This document shows, piece after piece, positions 11,619 to 22,729 of a stretch of 64,000 bases of DNA. The stretch's first letter is position 1, and the number at the start of each line of letters is the position of its first letter. The position numbers and the translations under genes are program-made. The notes beneath the pieces were generated by a model. That model was given only the letters and a program-made list of their open reading frames with translations, was not told the DNA's origin and searched no databases. Source of the DNA: Cordilura impudica. Taxonomy: Eukaryota; Arthropoda; Insecta; Diptera; Scathophagidae. The stretch is from NCBI GenBank assembly GCA_963682025.1, contig OY821519.1, positions 65,900,783 to 65,964,782 on the forward strand, given 5' to 3'.

Positions 11619-12551
11619 AAATATTTAATAACTTAACAAAATCGGTTGTTGATACCTTTTCAATTAAAAAATTTATTGTATTTACGAACATGATATTTAC
11701 TATGACAATTGAGTTGTCGTACATTTATTTAAATGAAGGAATCTTCGGAATTTTATGAAATACTTTATTTAATCATATCAGGACAATACAATGTCAATCA
11801 TGTTCTTTACAAATTTATCCTGCATCTATAAAATTAATAATAACTAATCTAATAAATTAATAACTTTCAAACTAAATATATTTTTATAGAAAAAATTTTC
11901 TCACAACGAAGGTATTATACTGATCCCGCAACGCGAAAATGTGATAGACGAGCCAAAATAAAGAATCCGTGTCTTTAAATTAAATTTTTTTACATAAGAA
12001 ATTTAATGTTTTCTCCTTCCTTGCCAGTTGTGTGAAAGAAATGGTAATAACCGAATATGGTGTCAGTTGCTGGAGGCTTGGCACTTTTACCACTACCATC
12101 TTCACTTAATGACAAACGAAAAAAAAAAGATTGTATAAAACGTGTTTAACACAACAAAATATTGAGGTACTCAAAAAAAAAAAAGAAAAAAGAAAAAGAA
12201 ACCACAAAATACATTTCCTCTCGGTTTCCTTGTTAGGGTGACATATTTTGCGGCTGTTACAACTATGAGTACAAGAGAAACTAGCTGTTCTGTGTTTATG
12301 TCCTGAAATATATGAAGGTGAGGTTGAAAATTTAGCTGAAATTCTAACATGCATATAAGATATAAATTGCTCTTCATAACGCTGTAAATTATGGTTGAAA
12401 GGAAAATATTACATATATAAGAGGCTTGGATGACCACACTCAACACAAAAGCATTCTATGATACTACTGCCATAGCTTAAATTAGTTCTGAACTCTAAAT
12501 ATAAACTTAATAATAAATGAAAAAGTTCAAGGTAACATACTCGTTTGTACA
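11619..12551. other. AT-rich stretch without recognisable gene
   Basis: Nothing supported. Overlapping frames on the minus strand at 12106-12446 are low complexity and judged spurious. Confidence 0.5.
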
Positions 12552-12927
12552 TATCTATAATATTAATAGGTAAGGCGATTTCTTGTTACCGATACCACTG
12601 TGTCAGTTTCAATCCTATTTTGATCACACATGCCTTATTTGAAAGGTATTTCTTTTTAGCTGTTTTCCAGATTTACAGATTTTAAAATTTTTTCCTTTAT
12701 TTTGAGTATATTGCATTCAAAGTTGCTACTAACACATACATAAAATTATACAATGCTATGTTGTTGTTTATTAAACTGGTTAATGTGTTTGTAATAAAAA
12801 TGATTTTTTTTTCGTTGATTTCTGAATTGTCTATAATTGATTAGCATACCTTTAGGGTCTTTATTTGATGAAAAAATAAAGTTTCTTAGAATTTGCACTC
12901 GAATTTCGAGGGCTGAAATCTGCTGGT
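12552..12927 (-). repeat. short dispersed repeat family 2, copy A
   Basis: Family 2 is about 0.31-0.39 kb. One end reads CTATAATATTAATAGG and contains GGCGATTTCTTGT.ACCGAT. The middle has the TATTTGAAAGGTATTTCTTTTTAGCTG block. The other end has ACTCGAATTTCGAGGGCTG, a palindromic hairpin, then CTGCTGGTA. Strand is set with the CTCGAAATTCGAG end as 5'. All copies lack coding capacity. Confidence 0.8.
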
Positions 12928-13214
12928 GTATATTAAATGTTGTATAACGATCGTTATCTATAGAATTCAATAAAAAAATTCTTGGACTAACTAATTAAAA
13001 ATAACACAAAACAAGGGGTAAACAATGCTAAATGCTTTAATGTCATATATAGTATAATAAAACTATTTTTTAACCCCTTATTGTCAAATTGTTCTCGCAT
13101 TAGTACAGCTCCATATGGATACTTGCCAAAAAAATTCATTTTTCTTTGTTAATTTTTCTTTTTGTAATTGAACTTTTATGAGTCAAATTTTATTGAAAAG
13201 AAAAATTGTTTTTT

Positions 13215-13654
13215 CAATGGTGCGTGGTAGGGCAGAAACAAGCATATATTTCTAATATTCATATCTACTCTGAATTCGTAATCAGACCGGTTTCTGGCAT
13301 TTGAGTCTTCATCAGTGATTGTATTAAATATTGTAATAATTGTTATGTTACTCGTACATACGCTCGCACTTGCACTTTTTGGCCATGCGCTTTAACACAT
13401 TCACCTAAAGTCAGACCTACGAGCAGTGGGATTTATAATCAGTTTTGTACCATCAGATTTTACTTCGTTTTTATCTCAGAAGATACAACACTGTCAAAGA
13501 TACAATCGTTGTTTTTGAATTTATAATATTTATACATTAATACTTCGAATTTCCTTTATTCTGGGTTTCGTAAGAGTTGTCATATGTGATGTACGGCTTG
13601 GACATTCTACATATTTAGAAATATATGATTTCTTCTTCTCTATCACGCACCATT
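13215..13654. repeat. MITE-like repeat family 3, copy A
   Basis: Imperfect terminal inverted repeats: CAATGGTGCGTGGTAGGGCA at the left and the complement of CTTAATGGTGCGTGATAGAG at the right, extending into an ATATATTTCTAA block on both sides. A diverged partial copy lies at 62590-62925. It has no coding capacity. Confidence 0.65.
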
Positions 13655-14018
13655 AAGAAAACAAAATCAAAATTTGCATACTTAATACAGTATTAATTGC
13701 AATATGCCAGAAAAATGCCATAAATCTAAAAAAAAATTATTTTCAGTTTATGTGGGGGTTTATGATCGAATGGGTTAATGTGACTATTTTAAACAACTCA
13801 TCTATTATGATTTAAAGTTTCTTAGATCATAGTTTAAGTGTGAAGAACGTTTTACCATTAACCTTTTATTACAACCAATAACTGGTCAATCTACCCACTG
13901 TCATATGTTCCATTTCATATACAATTATATGTACAGATATACAAAAAAATATAGCGCAATCTTAGAATTTCGTTTTATTATGAAATGGAAGATATTGAAC
14001 TAAAAATTTCACCAAAAT

Positions 14019-14410
14019 CGATTTCTTGTGACCGATAGAAAAATTGTAGTTACCAAGCGATTTTGACCAAACATACCTCATTGGATAGGTATTTGTTTTA
14101 GCTGTCCACCATATTTATAGATTTCAACTGTATGGAACATTTTTTTTTGAGTAAAATGCATTTAAATTTGCCATTATTACATACACAAAACACATATTTA
14201 AGCTTCAAATAAAAACTATACAATGCTGTATGTTTACTAAATTTGTGTTGAATTGTGAATTGCCTAAAATTGATCAGCAATCCTTTAGATTCTTATAAAA
14301 TTAACAAACCCAGTTATATATCTTCTGCGTGTTCAACAAATATTTATAATTGAAAAATAAATTTTCCTAGAATTTTCACTCGAATTTCGAGGGCTGCGCC
14401 CTGCTAGTAT
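14019..14410 (-). repeat. short dispersed repeat family 2, copy B
   Basis: Contains CGATTTCTTGTGACCGATAG, the GGTATTTGTTTTAGCTGTCCACC block and the terminal ACTCGAATTTCGAGGGC hairpin followed by TGCGCCCTGCTAGTA. Here the GGGC-TGC-GCCC extension makes a second short stem. Confidence 0.75.
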
Positions 14411-14618
14411 AATTTAATATTAACAACTGAATTGAAATTATCAAACGTATTATTTGTTAAAACACTAAAAAACTAATACTATTTAATTCATTGGTATTAA
14501 AATTAGTTTAATTATTTAATGCTTAAAAAGCGTATTTATGTATGGAACATTCACATTAAATTGCGTGACTAGTTGTTTCAAATATTTAAGGCTCGAAATA
14601 TATTTTTCTCTTATATTA

Positions 14619-15200
14619 GGGGGATTTCATGTCAAGTGCACCAACTTTTGAAACCGACGTCTTCCGATCGGGATGAAATTCGCACCAAGGTTAGTCCTAT
14701 TGGATAGTAGTTTAGACACAATTTTTCAACAAGATCGGTCAAGAGCTCTCTGAGTTAGAGGGGATCAAAATTTGACATTTTGACCAAACAGGTGTTTTTT
14801 CTCATCCATGTAACTTATTACCTATTGTTCTTAGAAAATTTTCTCCCAAATAGTTTAGATAGCTATTTCTTCCATATTTCGGAAAAAAATATTTAAAAAA
14901 AAAAAAAAATTTTTAGACTTTTTTTACTAAATTAAAGCATTTTTTATTTTCAAAAAGGACATTTTTTTTTTTTTTCATAAGAAAGCTTAGGATTTTTCCT
15001 TTAAGAGCTTTTTGGTCGCTTAGTGGGATGGGAGTGGGATATCTATCAAAATAAATGTTTTGTAACTAAAGACAACGGCTTTTCAATTTTTCACAAATGC
15101 ACTATTTTGAATTTTTTCCTATTTGTGTGAAAAACCTTACAAATAAAACTTATACTGAGAAACTAGACAAATTAACCTTTCCGAAGGTATATAATATGCC
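14619..15200 (+). repeat. left terminal inverted repeat (~582 bp)
   Basis: Matches 16833-17431 in reverse complement from the GGGGG end through the ATTAACCTTTCCGAAGG block. It contains A- and T-homopolymer tracts that differ in length between arms. Confidence 0.9.
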
Positions 15201-15580
15201 TAATTAAATTTCATACCCTCAATACTGTAATACCCACAATATGTTAACCTCAGGAAAAAAATCACTTTTTTTCTATAGAAATGTTGAACAATTATTTTTT
15301 TATTTATTTGTAATAATAATTAAATTAATATATAATAATTATAATAAAAATAAATAGATAAATTATTTAATAAAATTTAATCTTAAAACATTAGATCCAT
15401 TCATATCATAACTATTTTATAGTTAATTTACTGTAGCTGATGAAGTATTTAAGTTTTGTCACTTTTTAAAAATCCAATCTTTCATCCAGCTTATTTGTCG
15501 AATTTATTTGCTGCTTTTTTAGCCAATCCTTTCTTGGCGTTACTAGGTTCAGCTGTTTTGCTGGTGTTTTTTTTTTTTGA

Positions 15581-16811
15581 CTATAGAAAGAAATCGCATT
15601 GAGTAGAGGCAGAAAACTTTTTAATCTCGAGTCTTCCATCGACAAGCGGTATAAAAGCATGGTATTGAGCGGTGCCATCGATTGTTATCGAAGCATCGAA
15701 TCTGCTCTTTATTGTTTTCAATGTTTCCTCATAATCCTCTTTGCTACCAAAAACTATTTTAGTTTCTTTACAATAATTCTTTGTCCAATGGAATAAAGCA
15801 GTCGCATCTAAGATGCGATCTTGATGAGAGCATTGAAGGCTATACTTCGCTGCATTTCTTTTAAGGTTTGCCCTAATACCACCACATGCTCCTTTACCAT
15901 GAGCAGTAGGATGAAAATGCCACTCAGCTGGCATTCCCAAATCTTTTTCATGGGCCATAAGATTTGCCAAGCTACCTTTGTTTTTAAAATGTTGACGAGC
16001 TCCGTCCGAAACGTAGTATACCTTCTTTACTGTAAATTTAGATTTTAGAAATTTTAGTATTCTCTTCTGGTACTCATAAACTGCATCGGTATCATGTTTT
16101 AAATCGTCGGATATGATTGCCATACTTTTGTGTTACAGTTTTTCATCTGTCATGTAGTAAATAACTACTGTGAATATAGTTGCTGGGTCGTTATTGAAGT
16201 GGAATACTGGAAACCTGAAGAACATATTTATAGTTTTCTGCGAAATCATATGAAATAACGAATTCACCAGACTTCAAATGTATCTTCAAATCCTTGAAGA
16301 ATGACCATTGCTCTTTGACTAAAAAGTCATGGTTTCTCAAGTTTAGCAATCCTGTACACATTTCTTCCACAAAATCATCCACATTTAAAATGAATGTTTT
16401 CAATGTGCATCTGTCAGTCTGTATCCAAGAAGCAAATTTGACCTCCTCTATATATTCTCGATCTAAAGAGTTGATTAAATTTTCTTTGATGAATGTGGTT
16501 TTAGGGTAATTGGTACATTCACCTAAGTGGCAAGAAGTTGTTGCATTAGGGCACATAGTCAATTTAAGGCAATCGCGGTAATCGTGTAAATCTTCTGCCG
16601 AATCATCTGTTAAATACTTTAATTTGATTTCCTTCAACATCAGTTTAACATTTTCATGGTAAATGCAAACGCATACTGTGTGAGTTCCGCTGCTTCCAGC
16701 CAAAACGCAATGTTTTGGCCTCATTTGGGTAAATTTCGTGAATCCAATTTTAACATCCTCGTGTTCAGATTGAAATGTTGCAAATAACTCTTTCAGGTTA
16801 CAGAGAACCAT
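15581..16811 (-). pseudogene. transposase-like protein of unassigned DDE family, frameshifted
   Basis: Two minus-strand frames form one broken gene. The first (16811-16191, 206 residues) has CVLAGSSGTHTVCVC, a TMCPNATTSCHLGEC cysteine cluster and SYDFAENYKYVLQ. The second (16123-15581, 180 residues) starts AIISDDLKHDT and has YYVSDGARQHFKNK, EWHFHPTAHGKGACGG and ANLKRNA. Between them the reading shifts by +1 at about 16205 (FHFNNDPATIFT becomes visible) and then meets a TAA near 16138. DFAENY, ISDD and VSDGA...FKN supply the acidic residues expected of an RNase-H-fold transposase, and the HGKGACGG motif is distinctive. I recall similar multicopy uncharacterised proteins from Hydra, aphids and other insects. 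The N-terminus looks short, with no DNA-binding domain before MVLCNLKEL. Confidence 0.75.
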
Positions 16812-16832
16812 TCTCTTCTGTTATGTTATGAA

Positions 16833-17431
16833 GGTATGTTACATGCCTTCGGAAAGGTTAATTTGTCTAGTTTCTCAGTATAAGTTTTATTTGTAAGGTT
16901 TTTCACACAAATAGGAAAAAATTCAAAATAGTGCATTTATGAAAAATTGAAAAACCGTTGTCTTTAGTTACAAAACATTTATTTTGATAGATATCCCACT
17001 CCCATCCCACTAAGCGACCAAAAAGCTCTTAAAGGAAAAATCCTAAGCTTTCTTATGAAAAAAAAAAAAAAAAAAAAATGCCCTTTTTGAAAATAAAGGC
17101 AAAAAAATGCTTTAATTTAGTAAAAAAAAAGTCTAAAAAAAATTTTTTTTTTTTAAGTATTTTTTTTCCGAAATATTGAAGAAATAGTTATCTAAAATAT
17201 TTGGGAGAAAATTTTCTAAGAACAATAGGTAATAAGTTACATGGATGAGAAAAAACACCTGTTTGGCCAAAATGTCAAATTTTGATCCCCTCTAACTCAG
17301 AGAGCTCTTGACCGATCTTGTTGAAAAATTGTGTCTAAACTAATATCCAATAGGACTAACCTTAGTGCAAATTTCATCCCGATCGGAAGACATCGGTTTC
17401 AAAAGTTGGTGCACTTGACATGAAATCCCCC
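16833..17431 (-). repeat. right terminal inverted repeat (~599 bp)
   Basis: Inverted counterpart of 14619-15200, starting inside at the GCCTTCGGAAAGGTTAATTT block and ending CATGAAATCCCCC. The gene's presumed promoter region would lie in this arm. Confidence 0.9.
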
Positions 17432-17639
17432 ATTAATATTTTGACAATTTTAAGTTTTTGTGTTTACCTTCGTTACAGGTATAAGTTTTCTTTTCTCAAA
17501 CGGATAATCCTGAAGAATTTTAATTAATTGAAATTTCTTTTCATATGTTTTTTTTGTCAAAAAGCAAACAATTGCTTAATATACGAGCATAATTATAAAT
17601 TTGTTGTTACGTTCTATACTTGAAAGTAAAAACTGAAAT

Positions 17640-17880
17640 AGGAAATTATAGCCAACGATATTTACAAAGATTAAGCGATCATGTTAATCCTTTAGCCATA
17701 TCGCTGTTAGATGAAAACGAAGAAGTCAGAAGACTAAATAGACATCATGTACTTGATCTGCCATTCAGAACTTAATTTTTAATTTAAAAAAATGTAATTT
17801 ATTACATAAAGATTTTTGTACATATTGTAAAAATAATAAGTAAAAATATTAATTAGAAATAAATGAACTATGATCTCTCG
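17640..17880 (+). pseudogene. LINE 3'-end fragment (Jockey-like C-terminus)
   Basis: A + strand frame ending at a stop near 17775 reads RLSDHVNPLAISLLDEN followed by RRLNRHHVLDL. This is the usual closing motif of Jockey-clade non-LTR element ORF2 proteins (HxNPLA..LLD....RRLxR). AT-rich sequence with AATAAATGAAC follows, as in a 3' UTR. The rest of the element is missing. Confidence 0.55.
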
Positions 17881-19264
17881 TATGTACTTATAGTGTTATT
17901 GATCTTAATGAAGATCAATAACTAATGTTAGTTTATTTTTATTTTATCAAATTTAATATTGTAAAATAGATTGTAAAGAAAGAATGAAGAAAAAAAAAAA
18001 AAAAAAACGTTCTATACTTACGATTCTATTTTTATTCCAGAGAAAAAAGTGTTGCCTACACTTGATTTTGATATAAATATAATGTGTTTAAAAACGCTAA
18101 CTTGAAAATTATTAAAAGAACATTTTGTCGTTAAACTGACTGTAGATAAATCATATGGTATATAAATCTTATATTACTAGTTTTGTTTTGTATATAAAAG
18201 CTTACTTTTACTTCTCTTTCTGTAATGTGGTATTCTAATTAATTTTCAATATCTGGAACGTTTAAAAAACTACTACAAATAATCGTCAATTAAAAAATTT
18301 CAATTAAGTGCCAACAATATTTTTTTAATTACTTAATTACTTCTGTAATTTTTTTCTGTTTTGCAAATTTCTGTCATGCAAATTTTTTATACACAATATT
18401 TTTGGGGAATACTGTGGAACTGCCCTTACACAGCATACATACGAGCAAGATTCCAAAATAATTAACAAATATCTAATAAAATTAATGAAAAAGGCAGGAA
18501 ACTACGGTGAAAGCAATGTCAATGCATGTCATGTGTATAACTTGAAAATTATGGAAGAATTTACAAGAAATGGTGTAACCTATACTCTATCGCCTCTGTA
18601 ACCATACCTTAGCTATCTTCATGTTTAAGCACATAATGGCGTTATTTCGTATCAATTTGCTAAAGTGTAAGCAATATAATTTTTTTGAGTACTGATAAAA
18701 TGAGTTAGAGTTAAGTCATGATTCATAATTTCTTGTACTGATACGCATTCATACTTATTGAAATGTTGTCGAGCTTCATATTCACTCTAAATATTGAGGT
18801 ACTCATGATGCTCATACTAATTTAGACTCTTCTTTACTCGAGAAGTATAGACGATGCAAACCAAGTATGATTCAAATACGAACATTAAAGTACTCATTGC
18901 GAGGTTGTGTGTTTGCTCTGTTGTGGTACTGTGGAAAATATACATGTATTTCTACATGGATAAGTTAAATGAGTATTTTGTTTATTTATTTATTTAAATA
19001 TTTATTTTAATTAAAATTATAATAAATCTAAAGTCTAAAGCATTAGCAACTATCGGCTTTATTAAAAATATTTTCCTAAAATTAAATCAAACAGATGTGA
19101 TTTATGAATCACACAGGTTTGTGATGATATGAATATGATGTCGAAGTCGGTTTCATATTTATTGCTATTTGTATTTATAAATTAACGCTATTGTGAGTAT
19201 AAGTACATCAGAGTAGTTGCATTTCAATGATATCTACTCACTTATGTATACTTAAAATTTCAAA
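17881..19264. other. AT-rich stretch without recognisable gene
   Basis: A poly-A tract at about 17990-18007; nothing else supported. Confidence 0.5.
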
Positions 19265-19402
19265 AGTGATTATGCCTCATTGCTGTTCTCGCTGCATTAG
19301 TATATCCTAGCATTCTAACATAATCATTCAATGGAACAGCACTTAGTGTCCACCTAGTTCCAGACTTATCGTTAAGACCAAAAAGTTCAGGATCAAAACC
19401 TA
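19265..19402 (-). other. possible small terminal exon or gene remnant
   Basis: Minus strand: a splice-acceptor-like TTTTTCTATAG precedes an open stretch that reads FDPELFGLNDKSGTRWTLS then AVPLNDYVRMLGYTNAART and ends AMRHNHF-stop. Residue composition is balanced and unlike the surrounding AT-driven translations, which suggests real coding origin. I do not recognise the family. It could be the last exon of a host gene whose earlier exons lie elsewhere, or a retained scrap of one. No upstream exon could be joined with confidence. Confidence 0.35.
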
Positions 19403-19804
19403 TAGAAAAAGATTCAACTTTAACTTTGTTGGTGAATATAATACAGAAAATTTTATAATTTGAATTATAGAATTGGTTAAAACAAAAGAAAACCTTTACA
19501 TTATTTCGTTAGTTATAACCGAAAGGAAATTCTATGACACAAATTCCATTGCAAGTACCAAAAAATATTCAGTTGCAGCTGGAAAAATATAATCAGGTAA
19601 TCACTACACAGTACAACAAATGATTTTCGGACTCAATTCTGACAATTGCACCTGAAAGTAGCCCCAAAAATAAGAACTTCTGTATCATTCGTTTTGTGAA
19701 GTTGGCTGCCATTAGAATTTAATGACCATACGAATTTTTTTGCTCAAGGTGGATTTTTATCACTTTCTGGAAATTTTACCACGGTTATAACACGGTAACG
19801 GTAC

Positions 19805-20110
19805 GGAATATCTCTTTTGTGTCTGAATTGGAGAAAAAAAGCGGAACAAACCTACCCGAAAAAAAGTGCCTTAAAAATCGCAAAAAATCCCATTTTCCCT
19901 CCACTTTTTCCACGTTTTCACATTTTTTGCTAAATAACTGGCATATACATCTCTTTTGTGTCTGAAACAAAGTTGTAGATATTGAATAGGAGAAAAAAAG
20001 CGGAACAATTTACTCCAAAAAAGTGCATCCAGTGCCTTAAAAATCGCAAAAATGCCCATTTCCCCCATTTTTTTTCCCACATTTTCACCTTTTTTGGTAA
20101 ATAACTGGAT
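19805..20110 (+). repeat. tandem duplication of ~140-160 bp
   Basis: Two adjacent units share ATCTCTTTTGTGTCTGAA, GGAGAAAAAAAGCGGAACAA, GTGCCTTAAAAATCGCAAAAA and the TTTTTTGGTAAATAACTGG-like ending. The second unit has an extra ~20 bp. Confidence 0.8.
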
Positions 20111-20532
20111 TACAAATCCACAAATATGCAGTTTTTTTTTCCTTTAAAACTTTATTTTGCATAAAAATAAAAATTCCGATTCATATTACAGCTATTCTTA
20201 CACAGAAAATATGAGATTTTTATTTGTTATCTATGCATGGAAACAAAATTTAGAACATTTTCAATTATTGCCAATATCCATCCTTGTTGAAGGTGACGCT
20301 TGTAGTTCTGATGATTTTGTTTTCTTCGTAGGTTTTCCATATTCATAGTCTGAGCTTGCATCATCATTCGGGTTAGACATAACCAATTTCAGTGTCATCT
20401 TTATCTTCGGTGCTTTCATCTTCAAACTGCATAATTTTAGAACTCCACTAACAAACCTCCGCAAGCAATGCATCTAATTTCGAAGGAATTTTAGGAAAGA
20501 ACCGTGTACAGCAAGATGACATACAGACACGA

Positions 20533-20697
20533 GTGGACAAGTTGCTGTATTATTTTGAAAAAATCAATGCATCCATGACGTTAAAATTACGTGTCATGCA
20601 TTTCCAGCCTGATACCTTTTTGCCACAATTACCTCAGGAATCGGACGAACAAGGAGAGAGGTTCCACCAAGTGACCATGCCAATAGAAAAGCGATTC
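20533..20697 (+). pseudogene. fragment of the 51.9-54.3 kb transposon's protein family
   Basis: Reads LPQESDEQGERFHQVTMPIEKR, the same conserved segment as LPTESDEQGERYHQPALPFE in the element at 51881-54312. Only about 50 residues remain. The frame runs on to 20727, but its tail is mini-me sequence, so the family similarity ends near 20697. An acidic stretch (NDDASSDYEYGKPTKKTK) on the opposite strand at 20290-20390 resembles an acidic C-terminus, hinting at an inverted rearrangement. Confidence 0.65.
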
Positions 20698-21401
20698 CAA
20701 CTAATTAGATGTACAAAAAAAGCATAAACCAAATTTGAGAGGCATTGTTATTAATTTTGTTTGCCTTCGGATATGAAAAAGTTCAAATCGGATCCTATAT
20801 CTATATGGGGACTAGGTCGAAAAATGAAGCGATCTTGACCATATTTGGTAAAGTCACTTATATTTTGAAAAATATACACAAACCAAATTTTAGAAAAAAT
20901 TGTTTGTTTTATTTTTGTTTTTCGATAGATTTAAGTGAAAATCGGGAAGCAACTTTATATGGGGGCTATGACAAAGAATTGCCATATTTTTGGACAACTG
21001 ACAAATGGATGCAATAAACATACACAAACCCAATTTGACCGAGATCTATATGATAATTTGGATCTTATGGCAATTTAAGTCGATTTCAAAGGGGCCATTT
21101 GTATGGGGACTAGGTCTGAACATAGACCAAATTTCACCACGTTCAATAGCGTTCATCCCATGGCCAACGAAAGCCTATATACAAAATTTCATTGAAATAT
21201 ATTCATAGCTGCGACCTGTAGTTTGATTACAATGTTTACATGCACACACAGACGGACGGACGGACAGACGGACGGACGGACATCGCTAAATTGACTCAGA
21301 AAGTGATTCTGAGACGATCGGTATAATAAAAGATGGGTCTAAGTCAAATATTTTTGGTAGTTACAAACAGCAGCACAAAGTCATTATACCCAAACCACAT
21401 A
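20698..21401 (-). mobile_element. mini-me-like element, part 1 (split by Tigger insertion)
   Basis: Contains the ordered blocks ACCAAATTTGAGAGGC, GATATGAAAAAGTTC, GGGGACTAGGTC, a (GGAC)n run at 21250-21282 and ATTATACCCAAACCACATA, where it is cut by the element 21402-24620. The missing 3-prime-most 25 or so bases of this block order continue at 24621. The hairpin end is absent at the left. Confidence 0.85.
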
Positions 21402-21469
21402 CAGCGGTTTCCCGGTTTAACGATCAGTTTTTTTCAGAGTTGATGTGTCAAGACAACTAGAAAAATCTT

Positions 21470-22490
21470 TCATTTAGAGCAAACTTACAAATCGTAAAAG
21501 ATTATGCAAAGGGTGAATGTTTACGGGCATTATCCAATAAATGTGAATACCGAAATCTTTTTAAAAAATATGAAAAAAAAAAAATAATTTTGAGTCGAAA
21601 AATAGTCACGCTATGAAAAAGTGTGAGTTTTCAAAAATGGAATCAAGATTCTTTAAATAGTTCCGGATGGAAAAAAAAGAAAAATGTCGCAATAACTGGG
21701 CCTATTTTAAAAATAAATAAAAATTACATAAACAATTTTATGGTGGCCAATTTAACGCAAGCCATGGTTGGTTTTCTCGTTTTAAAAAATGATATGGAAT
21801 TCGACTAAAGAAAGAAAGTGGTGAATTACACTCCCATCATGCAGAGTTAGTGAAGCATTTTATTAATTGATTGTTCAGCATAATTTATGCAAAGTTTCTA
21901 TATTCAACGCTGATGAAACAGGGTTTTCATTGAAAATTATTCCGGTGAAAAGACTGCACCAGGTATACTTTTGTGCACAAATGCTAGCGAATTAAAAAAA
22001 ACTAAACCCCTTATGATAAGGAAATCGAAAAAGCGTCGATATTTGCGAAATAAAGTGTTGCCTATATAGTACACTCATTCATGCATACATGTTTAAAAAT
22101 TCGTCTTTCGACGGGTTTGCTCCTGATGTAAGTTACATTTAAAAAGCATCGTTTAATATGACGATTAACTTTTTATAAATTTTGAAGTTAGAATGATTTT
22201 TAAAAAGCAACAATTTACCCCAAAATTCTGTTCTGATTTTGAACAACTCTCCTTGCCATCCCACAGCAGAAGAGTGGGTCAAAGAAACGAGTGCTGCAAC
22301 ATAAGGACTCTATATGTGGCACCAAATGTTACACCATTAATACAAACCGTTGACCCAAACGAAATAAGACTTCTAAAGCTGCATTACAAAAATAGCCTCT
22401 TGTCAAAATTTATATCATTAGGAAAGAAGGACAAAATCATATTTTTAAAAAGTTGTGATAGCTTTAGCCAAGCCAACCACCATTGATAAA
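21470..22490 (+). pseudogene. Tigger/jerky-like transposase pseudogene, N-terminal to DDE part
   Basis: Frames on the + strand in order: KDYAKGECLRALSNK (HTH region, ~21500-21550), ITGPILKINKNYINNFM (second DNA-binding part, ~21680-21740), then a NLCKVSIFNADETGFSLK segment at about 21885-21940 with the first catalytic Asp. Finally LYVAPNVTPLIQTVDPNEI (22303-22360) marks the third catalytic region (consensus LPPN.T...QP.DQ..I). The region around the second Asp is lost or scrambled, and several frameshifts and stops break the gene. A C-terminal remnant follows at 24130-24330 beyond the minisatellite insert. Confidence 0.75.
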
Positions 22491-22631
22491 GATGATGATG
22501 TTCCATTGTAATAGACTAATGTTGATCTAGTTGTAATTGGAAATAGACTTAGTCCATAAAATTTTTCCAAATGCAACGAATTTTTGATGTGTAAACATCT
22601 ATACGCGCAGGGGGGTAAATTTCTATTTCAC

Positions 22632-22715
22632 AATACAATCACAAAAACAGCGTAACTCATATCGGTGTGAGCTGAAGCAGATAACGCTGTGTGACTTATG
22701 ATTGTATTGGTGGAA
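22632..22715. repeat. imperfect long hairpin
   Basis: Left arm blocks CAATACAATCAC and ACAGCGT pair with right arm blocks ACGCTGTGTGA and ATGATTGTATTGG around a loop near ATATCGGTGTGAGC. Confidence 0.6.
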
Positions 22716-22729
22716 AAATTATGATATGT

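Larger units (their letters stand above)
14619..17431 (-). mobile_element. 2.8-kb DNA transposon with ~0.6-kb terminal inverted repeats
   Basis: Both ends start GGGGGATTTCATGTCAAG reading inward and remain inverted copies of each other for roughly 580-600 bp. They enclose a minus-strand transposase-like pseudogene. Identical ATTA tetranucleotides flank it (14615-14618 and 17432-17435), a candidate 4-bp target duplication. Long TIRs recall MULE or foldback-type elements, but I could not assign a superfamily. The arms are still closely matched, with small indels and homopolymer differences, which suggests fairly recent mobility despite the broken gene. Confidence 0.85.

Noticed and set aside
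12106..12446. Overlapping minus-strand frames ending in FFFFFLFFF
   Set aside because: Low-complexity translation of A/T homopolymers.
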